This document shows, in pieces, positions 16,293-23,680 of a stretch of 30,093 bases of DNA. This DNA comes from JANNMJ01 sp031397815 (GTDB taxonomy: Bacteria; Bacteroidota; Bacteroidia; Cytophagales; Hymenobacteraceae), in the NCBI GenBank assembly GCA_031397815.1, contig JANNMJ010000218.1:1-30093 (forward strand), given 5' to 3'. How positions within the stretch are numbered: position 1 is the stretch's first letter; the number at the start of each line of letters is the position of its first letter. The notes below the pieces were generated by a model, which saw only the letters and a list, made by a program, of their open reading frames with translations, was not told the DNA's origin and searched no databases. The position numbers and the translations under genes were made by a program.

Positions 16293-16727
16293 ATGAGTAC
16301 TTCCAACCCCAACTCTCGCTTCACTTCCCAAAGTGCCCCCGACCCCGTCGGGCTGTACCCCTACTCGCGCCGTGCAGGCTCTTTACTCTTCCTGAGTGGC
16401 ATTGGGCCACGGCAGCAGGGGTCAAAAGAGATTCCCGGCGTTACCATCGGCGCCGATGGCGTGGCTACCACCACCGACTTCGCTGCGCAGTGCATCTCGT
16501 GCTTTCAGAACGTCACGGCCGTGCTGGTAGACGCCGGGGCGACCATTGAGCAGCTCGTCGACGTAACGGTTTTCCTGACGGATATGGAGGCCGACTTCGA
16601 GACGTTCAACGTCCTGTGGGCTGATTATTTCAAAGTCGACCCGCCGTGCCGCACCACCATCGGCGTAACCGCACTGCCAACGCCGATTGCCATCGAGCTG
16701 AAGTGCATCGCTTATTTCGAAGGATAA
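16293..16727 (+). CDS. RidA (YjgF/YER057c) family protein, possible 2-aminomuconate deaminase
   Basis: The 144-residue protein has the RidA fold signatures VGLYPYSRRAGSLLFLSG (19-36), a DFAAQCISCFQNV helix (62-74), VTVFLTDM (91-98) and CRTTIGVTALP with the substrate-carboxylate Arg120, plus Glu135. The YPYSRRAG...GIGPR pattern with IPGV resembles the aminomuconate deaminase branch rather than generic enamine deaminases. Being divergent from kmo supports a role further down kynurenine catabolism (2-aminomuconate to 4-oxalocrotonate). ATG 16293 is preferred over in-frame GTG 16266 and ATG 16275, because the family begins near here. The specific substrate is inference; the RidA family assignment is firm. 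Confidence 0.85.
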   Translation: MSTSNPNSRFTSQSAPDPVGLYPYSRRAGSLLFLSGIGPRQQGSKEIPGVTIGADGVATTTDFAAQCISCFQNVTAVLVDAGATIEQLVDVTVFLTDMEADFETFNVLWADYFKVDPPCRTTIGVTALPTPIAIELKCIAYFEG

Positions 16728-16764
16728 ATAACCAATAACCGTTAAGCATATTTTATTTCAAAAT

Positions 16765-16810
16765 AAAAGCGCCTTCCCGAACAGTCAATGCTGTTTGGGA
16801 AGGCGCTTTT
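16765..16810. terminator. Strong bidirectional terminator
   Basis: The 20-base arms at 16765-16784 and 16791-16810 pair throughout (one G-U) around TCAATG, beginning AAAAGCGCC and ending GGCGCTTTT. The hairpin serves both the RidA gene (+) and the CDGSH gene (-). Confidence 0.9.
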
Positions 16811-16838
16811 AACGTAAAAAGTCTCGAAGGAAAAACCG

Positions 16839-17057
16839 CTACACTTTACGCGGCGGCAATTCAAAAGCGACGGCATTGTGCTCGAAATGCCCTTTGTGTG
16901 AGCCATCGCAGAACGGCTTGTTCTTCGATAGACCGCACCGGCAAATGGAAACGACGGTACGGCCGTCGAGCCCGTACGGCTGGCCTTGCGCATCCACGAT
17001 TTCAAACTCGCCTTCCACGCGGAGGGAGCCATTATTATTGACGGTCAACTTTACCAT
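16839..17057 (-). CDS. CDGSH iron-sulfur domain protein
   Basis: The 72-residue protein has CRCGLSKNKPFCDGSH, the complete CDGSH signature. Cys39, Cys41, Cys50 and His54 give the 3-Cys/1-His ligation of a redox-active [2Fe-2S] cluster. The N-terminal beta strands (VKLTVNNNGSLRVEGEFEI) and the absence of a membrane anchor fit small soluble bacterial mitoNEET-like proteins. It lies 58 bases downstream of the GNAT gene on the same strand and ends at a strong hairpin. The role (electron or cluster transfer) is known only in general terms for the family. Confidence 0.92.
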   Translation of the reverse strand: MVKLTVNNNGSLRVEGEFEIVDAQGQPYGLDGRTVVSICRCGLSKNKPFCDGSHKGHFEHNAVAFELPPRKV

Positions 17058-17115
17058 AACGGAAAGGTAAAAGGGGAAAAGGACAAAAGCAGTGAAGCCA
17101 GGAAGCTAGTACACC

Positions 17116-17625
17116 TTAAAGCTCGTGGCTCATGACGTAATCGTTGAGCCAAAAAGGCCCCAACGGAATATCCACGACCTGCTGCACGCGGTAGCCTTGC
17201 CGCTCGTAAAAATGCAGCGCCGGGTTGGCGCGGTTCACATTCAACTCCACGGCGCGGGCGCCGCTCTGCCGGGCGGCGGCTTCCACGGCGTGAATCAGCT
17301 TCTGACCGAGGCCGGTGCCCTGGCATTCGGGCCGGATGTAGAGCTTGTGGAGCCGAAAGACGCTACTGCGCGGGTCGCGGAGGCTGAACGACGCGAAACC
17401 GGCGTAACGCCCGCCGTGCCGCGCCAATAAAAAGCGATGCCCGAGCACCAGCATCTGCGCTTCGAGCGCCGGGGCGGAGTACATCAGGTCGAGCATATAC
17501 CGAATCTGCTCGTCGGGGATGATGCCGCGGTACGTAGCCCACCACGTGGCTTCGGCCAAACGCTGCAACACCGGAATATCGGCAACGGTGGCGGGGCGGA
17601 TGACGGTGAGGGCAATTTTGCGCAC
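17116..17625 (-). CDS. GNAT family N-acetyltransferase
   Basis: The 169-residue product begins LTVIRPATVADIPVLQRLAE, the classic first strand and helix of GNAT enzymes. It has the acetyl-CoA pyrophosphate loop RPECQGTGLGQKL (98-110) and the closing NRANPALHFYERQGY (131-145). It probably acetylates an amine of a small molecule or protein; the substrate is unknown. The start is taken as GTG 17625: the frame stays open further upstream, but that part would run into the divergent kinase gene and has no family character. The CDGSH gene follows 58 bases downstream, so the two may be cotranscribed. Confidence 0.88.
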   Translation of the reverse strand: MRKIALTVIRPATVADIPVLQRLAEATWWATYRGIIPDEQIRYMLDLMYSAPALEAQMLVLGHRFLLARHGGRYAGFASFSLRDPRSSVFRLHKLYIRPECQGTGLGQKLIHAVEAAARQSGARAVELNVNRANPALHFYERQGYRVQQVVDIPLGPFWLNDYVMSHEL

Positions 17626-17761
17626 GGAGGAGAGAGCCGGGTGATCGGGGGCGCAAAGTAACGGCAGCGGCCCGGGTAAAAGCTGCCTTCCCGCCCGATA
17701 GAGCGCCTTGTTCCGACGCGGCGCGTAACTTGGCGGCTGCCACTTCGCACTACTCTGCACC

Positions 17762-18382
17762 ATGCACATCGCCATCGTCGGCAACATCGGGGCCGGCAAG
17801 ACCACGCTCGCCAATAAGCTCGCCCATCATTACGGCTGGGAAGTCTTCCTCGAAGACGTCGACCACAACCCGTATCTCGCCGATTTCTACGAGGATATGC
17901 CCCGCTGGGCGTTCCATCTACAGGTCTATTTCCTGAACAGCCGGTTCCGGCAGGTGCAGCAGATTCGGCAGAAGACACTCGCCGGGAGCGTCGTGCAGGA
18001 CCGCACGATTTACGAAGACGCGTTCATCTTCGCCCGCAACCTGCACCAGTCGGGGATGCTGGACGACCGCGATTTTCTGAATTACCGGAATCTCTTCGAG
18101 TCGATGATCTCGACCGTGGAGCCGCCCGATTTGCTCCTCTACCTCAAAGCCGACCTGCCGAAGCTGATCGGGCAGATCGACAAGCGCGGCCGGAGCTACG
18201 AGAACAATATGCGCATCGATTACCTGCGCAACCTCAACGAGCACTACGAAGCGTGGATCAACAGCTACGACCTCGGCAAGGTGCTCACGATTGACGTCAA
18301 TAACCTCGATTTCGTGAGCCGTCCGGAAGATTTGGGCCACATCATCGAGCAAATCGACCGCGACTTGTTCGGCTTGTTTTAG
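17762..18382 (+). CDS. Deoxynucleoside kinase
   Basis: This 206-residue enzyme phosphorylates deoxynucleosides (deoxyadenosine/deoxyguanosine type) for nucleotide salvage. It shows the Walker A loop GNIGAGKTT (7-15), the FLEDVDHNPY segment with the catalytic-type Glu31, FHLQVYFLNSRF (51-62) for base binding, DRTIYEDAFIFA (80-91) with the DRS-type Arg81, and the arginine-rich lid KRGRSYE. Length and motif order fit the dNK/dGK-dAK family. Whether it prefers dA, dG, dC or dT cannot be told. It is divergent from the GNAT gene. TAACTTGG, 30 bases before the ATG, is a weak -7-like match. Confidence 0.9.
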   Translation: MHIAIVGNIGAGKTTLANKLAHHYGWEVFLEDVDHNPYLADFYEDMPRWAFHLQVYFLNSRFRQVQQIRQKTLAGSVVQDRTIYEDAFIFARNLHQSGMLDDRDFLNYRNLFESMISTVEPPDLLLYLKADLPKLIGQIDKRGRSYENNMRIDYLRNLNEHYEAWINSYDLGKVLTIDVNNLDFVSRPEDLGHIIEQIDRDLFGLF

Positions 18383-18402
18383 GACGCCGTTTGGCGGCGT
18401 CC
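18382..18402. terminator. Hairpin terminator after the deoxynucleoside kinase gene
   Basis: GGACGCCG and CGGCGTCC pair perfectly around TTTGG, starting at the last base of the TAG stop. The opposing gene ends at 18412, so it may serve both. There is no clear T-run. Confidence 0.6.
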
Positions 18403-18411
18403 CCGTCTGCC

Positions 18412-18945
18412 TTACTTCGCCGCCAGCTGATTACTGACCCAGCGGCGGGCGGTGGCATAATCGCCGAAGGCTTGCATCGGCACGTGCTGGCTTACGTAAT
18501 GCATAACCTGATACAGCGCCAGCCCTTCACTCGGGTCAGTGCTATGCACGATAGCGACCGCCCGGATGCCTATCGTCAGGCTGCGGGGAAGAATATCGTA
18601 TTCCAACCACGGGATCAGCTCGTTCCATTCACTGGCGGCTTCCAACCCATAGTTGATGAAGGCAACGCACGAATACTGCTCAAAGAGCTCCATTCCGAAC
18701 AGGAAAGCCCCCATAACGACCTCGTGCGGGCAGCGCATCAGCCAGCGCGCTATCAGAATCGCGCCGGTTCCTTCATCTTCGATGCTGATCGTCCCAATAG
18801 GTTCGCCATTGGGGCCCAATACGGGCCGCGTAACAAGCAGAGCGACATTGGCGACGGCGACGTCGGCTGGGGCCGCCTTCTGGTCGTACGAAAAAGGAGT
18901 ACTCCCGCCGCTGGTCAACGCGGGATTTTGCTGAGGCTCTACCAT
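18412..18945 (-). CDS. Hypothetical protein, possibly with a STAS/SpoIIAA-like C-terminal part
   Basis: The 177-residue cytosolic protein was not recognised as a named family. The middle (residues 50-100) has strand-like stretches such as GTISIEDEGTGAILIARWL. The C-terminal 60 residues alternate strands and helices: IGIRAVAIVHSTDPSEG and a final MQAFGDYATARRWVSNQLA. That ending resembles the last helix of STAS/SpoIIAA-like domains ('F-x-x-x-x-A-x-x-W-L'). No catalytic motif, signal peptide or membrane span is seen. A well-formed TAGCTTTG promoter lies about 40 bases upstream. It is convergent with the kinase gene. Coding is likely on length, start and promoter context. Confidence 0.65.
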   Translation of the reverse strand: MVEPQQNPALTSGGSTPFSYDQKAAPADVAVANVALLVTRPVLGPNGEPIGTISIEDEGTGAILIARWLMRCPHEVVMGAFLFGMELFEQYSCVAFINYGLEAASEWNELIPWLEYDILPRSLTIGIRAVAIVHSTDPSEGLALYQVMHYVSQHVPMQAFGDYATARRWVSNQLAAK

Positions 18946-19285
18946 TTAGATCCGAGAGGACGCTAGGGAACAGAATAATTCTTGACAAAGCTATACAAAA
19001 TCTTTGCAAAAAGCCGCAAACGGTGGTGAATTGCTTAACGGTACACACCGAAACCGGGGCGACAGGTAAGCGCCGCTGGCCCACATTGCCGCACCTTTAC
19101 AGTTGCTTTTGCGCTTCTGATGATTCCTGCCCGCCCGTGCAATAGACGCTCCCAGACGTGATTCGCGGCAGAATCGTCCTCTTGGCGGTCCTGCCTACAG
19201 ACGGTTGGCGGGGCTGTGATGGACTGGTAGGCGGCGGCTACCCTCCACCTTCTTTTAAGCAACTCCTGCTGAACGGTTCTGCTTC
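18946..19285. other. Gene-free stretch with a promoter at its left end
   Basis: No convincing coding frame was found in either strand. It contains the promoter described at 18986-19020 and then featureless GC-rich sequence up to the stop codon of the glycosyltransferase gene. No terminator hairpin was seen. Confidence 0.5.
18986..19020 (-). promoter_or_regulatory. Candidate Bacteroidota promoter for the gene at 18412-18945
   Basis: On the minus strand a TTTG (19020-19017) is followed after 23 bases by TAGCTTTG (18993-18986), an exact -7 match. The spacing is at the upper end of the known range. The start codon lies 40 bases downstream. Confidence 0.45.
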
Positions 19286-20392
19286 CTATAGCCCCTTATC
19301 AAGAATCACCCCCTTCAAAAGCTCCGCCGTGCGGGGCGCGGTGACTTGCAGCGCGTACTTCTCTTCAATCAAGCGACGGCCTTGTTGGCCCATTCGGGCG
19401 CGGGCGGCGGCATCGTTGCGTAGCTGGTGCAGCGCGGCGACCCACTCGTCGTTCGATTCGGCGAGGAAACCCGTTTCGCCGGGGCGCACGATTTCTGAGT
19501 TGACGCCCACCGGCGATGCGATGACCGGCCGCGCGCACGCCAGATTCTGAATCAGCTTGAACCCGCACTTGCCGCGCTCCCAGAGCGAATCGGTCAGGGG
19601 CATAATGCCGACGTCGAAGGACTGCATATCGGGCACTTCCGTGGCCTTCGTCCACGGCCTGATTTCGAGCGGAACGCCCGGTAGCTGCTCCCTGATTCGC
19701 TCCCCCGCGCCTACCGTCACCAAGCGCGCGCCGGGGGCTTCGGCGCAGAAGCGCGCTAGCGCGGGTGCGATGGTCTGGAGCCATTGGTCGGAGTGCGGCG
19801 AGCCGATCCAGCCGATGGTGAAGGTGGGGCCAGTGGGGGCGGGCGTGAGGGGGTAATCGTCGAGGTCGATGACGGTCGGGACCAGCTCGATGCGGCGGGC
19901 GCCGGCTTTGCGCGCACGGTCGGCGATGTACTCGTTACCGGCCACCACTAGGGCGGCGTGACGCATCACGGCATCAATCTTCTGACCTAGCGCTGCGCGG
20001 ACTACCGGGTTCGGGTGGGCATCGTAGCGGTGGAACCACGCATCGTCGTAATCCGCGACGTATGGTAGGCCGCTGCTTTTCAGGAGCGCCGTTTCCACGC
20101 CGCCGGGAATCCACGGCAGGGCTTCCATCTGGAGCCAAATCAGCTCGTGACCCGCCTTCCGGGCACCCCGAATCTGCCCGACGCGGTGCGCGTAAGCGCG
20201 CGCCGTGTCGGCTTTGCCGAACGTTTCACCGGGGAGCGAGCGGCCGTAGAGCTGCCGCATATACGCATCGCCTAGGAGCGGTTCGGTGGTGAGCTGGAAG
20301 CCGTGGCGCTCCAGATACGGGTAGTACAAATGAAAGCGGTAGCGGCTACTGGCCGCCATCGCCGAATAGCGCGGCAGGACAAGGACATTCAT
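19286..20392 (-). CDS. Glycosyltransferase family 4 protein
   Basis: The 368-residue product has a GT-B layout. The N-terminal half shows PRYSAMAASSRYRF (7-20, acceptor side), DYDDAWF (114-120) and VVAGNEYIADRAR (149-161). The C-terminal nucleotide-sugar domain shows FTIGWIGSPHSDQWL (191-205), VGIMPLTDSLWERGKCGFK (261-279) and a PVIASPVGVNSEIV segment (289-302) in the usual E-x7-E region. There is no signal peptide; it probably works at the inner membrane face on envelope or exopolysaccharide glycans. It is a lone gene with no polysaccharide cluster around it. On the minus strand TACCTTTG (20408-20401) ends 8 bases before the ATG, suggesting a very short leader. Confidence 0.88.
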   Translation of the reverse strand: MNVLVLPRYSAMAASSRYRFHLYYPYLERHGFQLTTEPLLGDAYMRQLYGRSLPGETFGKADTARAYAHRVGQIRGARKAGHELIWLQMEALPWIPGGVETALLKSSGLPYVADYDDAWFHRYDAHPNPVVRAALGQKIDAVMRHAALVVAGNEYIADRARKAGARRIELVPTVIDLDDYPLTPAPTGPTFTIGWIGSPHSDQWLQTIAPALARFCAEAPGARLVTVGAGERIREQLPGVPLEIRPWTKATEVPDMQSFDVGIMPLTDSLWERGKCGFKLIQNLACARPVIASPVGVNSEIVRPGETGFLAESNDEWVAALHQLRNDAAARARMGQQGRRLIEEKYALQVTAPRTAELLKGVILDKGL

Positions 20393-20691
20393 TCCAACGG
20401 CAAAGGTACCGGCTGAGCGCCGGGTGGTGGTTTGTGACGAAACGTGCCGTTTGGGTTCAAGTGAGATTCGGGTGGATTACCTGTGGTGGCTGCTTCGAGA
20501 AAGGGCGTTTCCGTTCGCCCGGAATCTATCGCCGTTCGTAAGAAAATTTGGGTTATTAGAAGAATAAAGGGCACATAGCCCGGCTAACGTGGTATCCATT
20601 TGCGCGGGGTTTTCCGTAGGAAATAGTCGGCTTTTTAGGCGCTTGGCTTTTTAATGCCTACTCCTCAAGCTAACCCTTCTCGCCTACTCTT
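20393..20691. other. Divergent promoter region without a gene
   Basis: It holds the TACCTTTG element for the glycosyltransferase (20401-20408, minus). Near the right end there are two copies of GGCTTTTTA (20629-20637 and 20645-20653), 16 bases apart. No coding frame is supported. Confidence 0.45.
20401..20408 (-). promoter_or_regulatory. -7 element TACCTTTG 8 bases before the glycosyltransferase start
   Basis: The minus strand reads TACCTTTG, an exact TAnnTTTG match, and only 8 bases separate it from the ATG at 20392. No TTG lies at the normal upstream distance. If functional, it gives a near-leaderless transcript. Confidence 0.35.
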
Positions 20692-21465
20692 ATGCGTTAT
20701 TCTACTCTTAACTGCCTGCTACTCTTCGCGCTCTGTGGGGCGCTGTTGGGGTTGAATCCGGTAGCGGCGCTGGGGCAGGCGGCTACCGTGGCGCCCGCAC
20801 AGCTCACGGGCACGGGTTACGAGCTGACCACGACCGATGCCCACCTTCAAACCACCGGCCGAATGGTGCTGCACGTTACGCAGCTTACAGCATCGGCGCG
20901 GGGGACGAAGGCGGTGCTGCATCAGCAGGTATTTGATGCGGAAGGGCGGCTGATGACTGGGGCCGATTTACCGGCGCGCATCGTCAGCGGCGGGCCGGTG
21001 TTGCTCGATATCCGGACGTTCGTGAATCCGCATCTATTGCACGCGCTTCAGCTCAATGGCCTTCAGACTGAAGCCGATTCATTGGCGGCGCTGCCCACCG
21101 CCGCCACCCGCATCGGCGATTTGCTCCCCGACGCGAGCCTAACCCTGACGGGGTTCAGCGGCCAAAACCCGCGCGGCGTGCAAATGAGCCTGTTCGGCCG
21201 GTGGTTGGCGGGGACGGAAGTGGTCGCGACGCCCGCCGGAACCTTCGAGTGTCAGCGCCTGACGCAGAATCTGCGCATCGAGAGCTTCGTGGCGGGTGCT
21301 CGGCGCTGCTATAACCTGCGCCTTGTGTCGTGGATTGCGCCGGGCACGGGCTTGGTGCGCTCCGAAACCTACGCCGGTAACGCGCTTTTCGATACCACCG
21401 TCCTGAGCCGCGTGCTGCCTGCCGATGCGGTGCCGTCGACGCAAACGGTGGTGGTGGAGCGGTAG
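20692..21465 (+). CDS. Secreted PAGTF-motif protein (DUF3108/TapB-like)
   Basis: The 257-residue product has a signal peptide (MRYSTLNCLLLFALCGALLG... cleaved near LGQA) and no lipobox, so it should be periplasmic or secreted. The mature part is beta-rich. It contains VVATPAGTFECQRLTQ (about 183-198) followed by VSWIAPGTGLVRSETY (about 218-233). This pattern occurs in DUF3108/TapB-like exported proteins and is echoed in the lipoprotein at 1594-2313. It probably binds a hydrophobic ligand or acts structurally, but no function is established. It is divergent from the glycosyltransferase and convergent with frr. Confidence 0.75.
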   Translation: MRYSTLNCLLLFALCGALLGLNPVAALGQAATVAPAQLTGTGYELTTTDAHLQTTGRMVLHVTQLTASARGTKAVLHQQVFDAEGRLMTGADLPARIVSGGPVLLDIRTFVNPHLLHALQLNGLQTEADSLAALPTAATRIGDLLPDASLTLTGFSGQNPRGVQMSLFGRWLAGTEVVATPAGTFECQRLTQNLRIESFVAGARRCYNLRLVSWIAPGTGLVRSETYAGNALFDTTVLSRVLPADAVPSTQTVVVER

Positions 21466-21494
21466 GGCGCACGTTGTAGCCTTACTCTAACAGC

Positions 21495-21547
21495 CAACAC
21501 CCCCGCCGCTGGCTGTACGCCACCGACGGGGGTGTTGAAGTTCAAAA
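21495..21547. terminator. Bidirectional terminator hairpin
   Basis: The 11-base arms CAACACCCCCG (21495-21505) and CGGGGGTGTTG (21537-21547) pair perfectly. An inner TGGC-TGTAC-GCCA hairpin sits in the loop. It lies between the secreted protein gene (+) and frr (-). Confidence 0.75.
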
Positions 21548-21590
21548 TCGAAGCGAAACGCCCCTGCCGACGACGGCCGGAGCGACGGCC

Positions 21591-22154
21591 TCAGATCGTC
21601 ATAATCTCGGTTTCCTTCTTCGACATCGCTTGGTCGAGGCGGGCGATGTGGGTGTCGGTGAGCTTCTGAACGTCGGCCTCGGCGGCTTTGATGGCGTCTT
21701 CGGAAGCGCCTTCTTTGAGGAGTTTCCGCAGGGCTTCGTTCGTGTCTTTGCGGATGTTGCGGATGGCTACTTTGCCGTTCTCCGTCTCGTTCTTGGCCTG
21801 CTTGGCGAGGTCGCGGCGGCGCTGCTCGGTGAGGGGCGGGATATTGAGGCGGACTTGGTCGGCTTCCGAGAGGGGGTTCAGCCCGAGGTCGGAGTTTTTA
21901 ATCGCCTTCATAATCTCGCCGACCATCTGCTTCTCGAACGGCTTGATGACGAGCGAGCGCGCATCGGGGACGCTGACGGTTGCCATGTTGGCGATGGCCG
22001 TCGGCGAGCCGTAATAATCGACGCGCAGGCTGTCGACCATCGACGGCGAGGCTTTGCCGGCGCGAATCTTACCTAATTCCGAAGCCGTGTGTGCCAAGGC
22101 TTTACCCATCGTTTCCTCAGCATCTGTGAGGTAGAGGTCAATTTCTTCTTCCAC
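21591..22154 (-). CDS. frr: Ribosome recycling factor
   Basis: Frr splits the post-termination ribosome together with EF-G. The 187-residue product has the conserved N-terminal helix KIRAGKASPSMVDSLRVDYYG (residues 29-49), VPDARSLVIKPFEK, LGLNPLSEADQVRLNIPPLTE and RRRDLAKQAK, followed by the long C-terminal helices. Length and motif order are normal. It follows pyrH with a 50-base gap, the pyrH-frr order common in bacteria. Identity is certain. Confidence 0.98.
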   Translation of the reverse strand: MEEEIDLYLTDAEETMGKALAHTASELGKIRAGKASPSMVDSLRVDYYGSPTAIANMATVSVPDARSLVIKPFEKQMVGEIMKAIKNSDLGLNPLSEADQVRLNIPPLTEQRRRDLAKQAKNETENGKVAIRNIRKDTNEALRKLLKEGASEDAIKAAEADVQKLTDTHIARLDQAMSKKETEIMTI

Positions 22155-22204
22155 GATTTCTTTACTGAGTGATTGGCTGTTTTTTGCGGAGCGAGTGGGG
22201 GAAA

Positions 22205-22912
22205 TTAAAGCGTGACCAGCGTCCCGACTTCTTCGCCTTCTACCAGACGCCGAAGATTACCAGCACGGTTCACATCGAAAACGATAATCGGCAGGTTGTT
22301 CTCGCGGCAGAGGGTAAACGCCGTCATATCCATCACGTTGAGGTTCTTCTCGATGACTTCGTCGAACGTGATGCGCGGGTAACGGGTGGCGGTGGGGTCT
22401 TTCTCGGGGTCAGCGGTGTAGATGCCATCGACGCGGGTGCCTTTCAGGACGACGTCGGCGCCGATCTCAATCGCGCGCAGCGAGGCGGCCGAATCGGTGG
22501 TGAAGTACGGCGAGCCGGTCCCGGCGCCGAAGATGACGACGCGGCCCTTCTCCAGATGCCGCATCGCCCGGCGCCGCACGTAGGCTTCGCTGATTTGGGG
22601 CATCGCAATGGCCGATTGCAGGCGCGTTTGCACTTCCTGCTTTTCGAGGGCGCTCTGAAGGGCCATCGAATTAATCATCGTGGCGAGCATCCCCATATAA
22701 TCGCCCTGCGCACGGTCGAGGCCAAACGCTTCGGCTTGCGCGCCCCGGTAAATATTACCACCGCCGATCACCACCGCGACCTGCACCCCAAGTGCCACGA
22801 CCTCTTTGATCTGAGCGGCGTACTCGTGCAGACGGTCGGCGTCGATACCGAATTGCTGGCGGCCCATCAGCGATTCGCCACTGAGCTTGAGAAGAAGGCG
22901 GGAATATTTCAC
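22205..22912 (-). CDS. pyrH: UMP kinase
   Basis: PyrH converts UMP to UDP with ATP and is typically a hexamer allosterically tuned by GTP and UTP. The 235-residue product starts MKYSRLLLKLSGESLMG, followed by VAVVIGGGNIYRG for phosphate binding, VVIFGAGTGSPYFTTDSAA, and ADVVLKGTRVDGIYTADPEKD for the acceptor and nucleotide site. These are standard amino-acid-kinase-fold UMP kinase motifs. It lies upstream of frr and 77 bases downstream of the biotin carrier gene on the same strand. Confidence 0.98.
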   Translation of the reverse strand: MKYSRLLLKLSGESLMGRQQFGIDADRLHEYAAQIKEVVALGVQVAVVIGGGNIYRGAQAEAFGLDRAQGDYMGMLATMINSMALQSALEKQEVQTRLQSAIAMPQISEAYVRRRAMRHLEKGRVVIFGAGTGSPYFTTDSAASLRAIEIGADVVLKGTRVDGIYTADPEKDPTATRYPRITFDEVIEKNLNVMDMTAFTLCRENNLPIIVFDVNRAGNLRRLVEGEEVGTLVTL

Positions 22913-22989
22913 GGAAGTGGGGGAAAGGCAAACAGGTTTCAGTTGCAGGAAGCGGAATATCCGTCGACCTAAAAACCAATAACCAAAAA

Positions 22990-23493
22990 CTAAAAACTAA
23001 TCAGAACCTGTCCCTTCTGGACGTTGTCGCGCAGACCGACGCGGATTGCTTTGATGGTAACGTCGGCGGGGGCTTTGAGGATGTTTTCCATCTTCATCGC
23101 TTCGAGTACGAGCAGCGGCTCGCCTTTCAGCACCTGCTGCCCCACTTCTACGCGCACCCCGACCACGAGGCCCGGCATCGGCGCCTTCAGCTCGCTCACT
23201 TGGCGGACTCCGACGTTCGCCATGCCCATTTGTTCGAGGAGGAGGTCGAAGCGGTCTTTGAGCTGCACGGTGTACTCGTTGCCGTCGACGAGGAGGCGCA
23301 CGGTCTTGGCGGTGCGGTCAAGCTCGACGAGCTCGGCGGTGAGGGAGCGGCCTTCGGCGAGGATGTGAAACGTGCGCGGACCGGTGGGCTGAATATCCCA
23401 GTCGAGCAATTGATCGTCGAGGAGCGCCGTGCCGGTGCGCGGCTGAAACTCAACTCGGCGAGCGGGGTCGGTCCCGACAGTCGCGTGCAGCAT
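22990..23493 (-). CDS. Biotin/lipoyl carrier protein (biotin carboxyl carrier subunit)
   Basis: The 167-residue protein ends in an 80-residue biotinyl domain: KAPMPGLVVGVRVEVGQQV (103-121), VLEAMKMENILKAP (129-142) with biotin-accepting Lys134, and a closing VQKGQVLISF. The N-terminal half is a small beta domain (LLDWDIQPTGPRTFHIL, VDGNEYTVQL), as found in acyl-CoA carboxylase carrier proteins of the propionyl/pyruvate type. It lacks a carboxylase domain, so it needs a separate biotin carboxylase and carboxyltransferase, which are not nearby. ATG 23493 is chosen because the open frame upstream of it has no family character. It is divergent from the M1 peptidase and upstream of pyrH. Confidence 0.85.
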   Translation of the reverse strand: MLHATVGTDPARRVEFQPRTGTALLDDQLLDWDIQPTGPRTFHILAEGRSLTAELVELDRTAKTVRLLVDGNEYTVQLKDRFDLLLEQMGMANVGVRQVSELKAPMPGLVVGVRVEVGQQVLKGEPLLVLEAMKMENILKAPADVTIKAIRVGLRDNVQKGQVLISF

Positions 23494-23680
23494 AGGAGGC
23501 GATTGAAACGAAGGGCGAAGCGTGAGCGGAACAGGCCCAAAATCAGCGCCCCGGAAGGGCGAAAGGACGGGCTGGGCCGCAAAAAAACCGGCAGTCGGCC
23601 GGTCGTTTGGGCGGGTAAAGGTAGCCGGTGCGGCGGTTTGTCTGCAACTTGGGGCCGCAAACGCCCCTCTCTTGCCGTCC

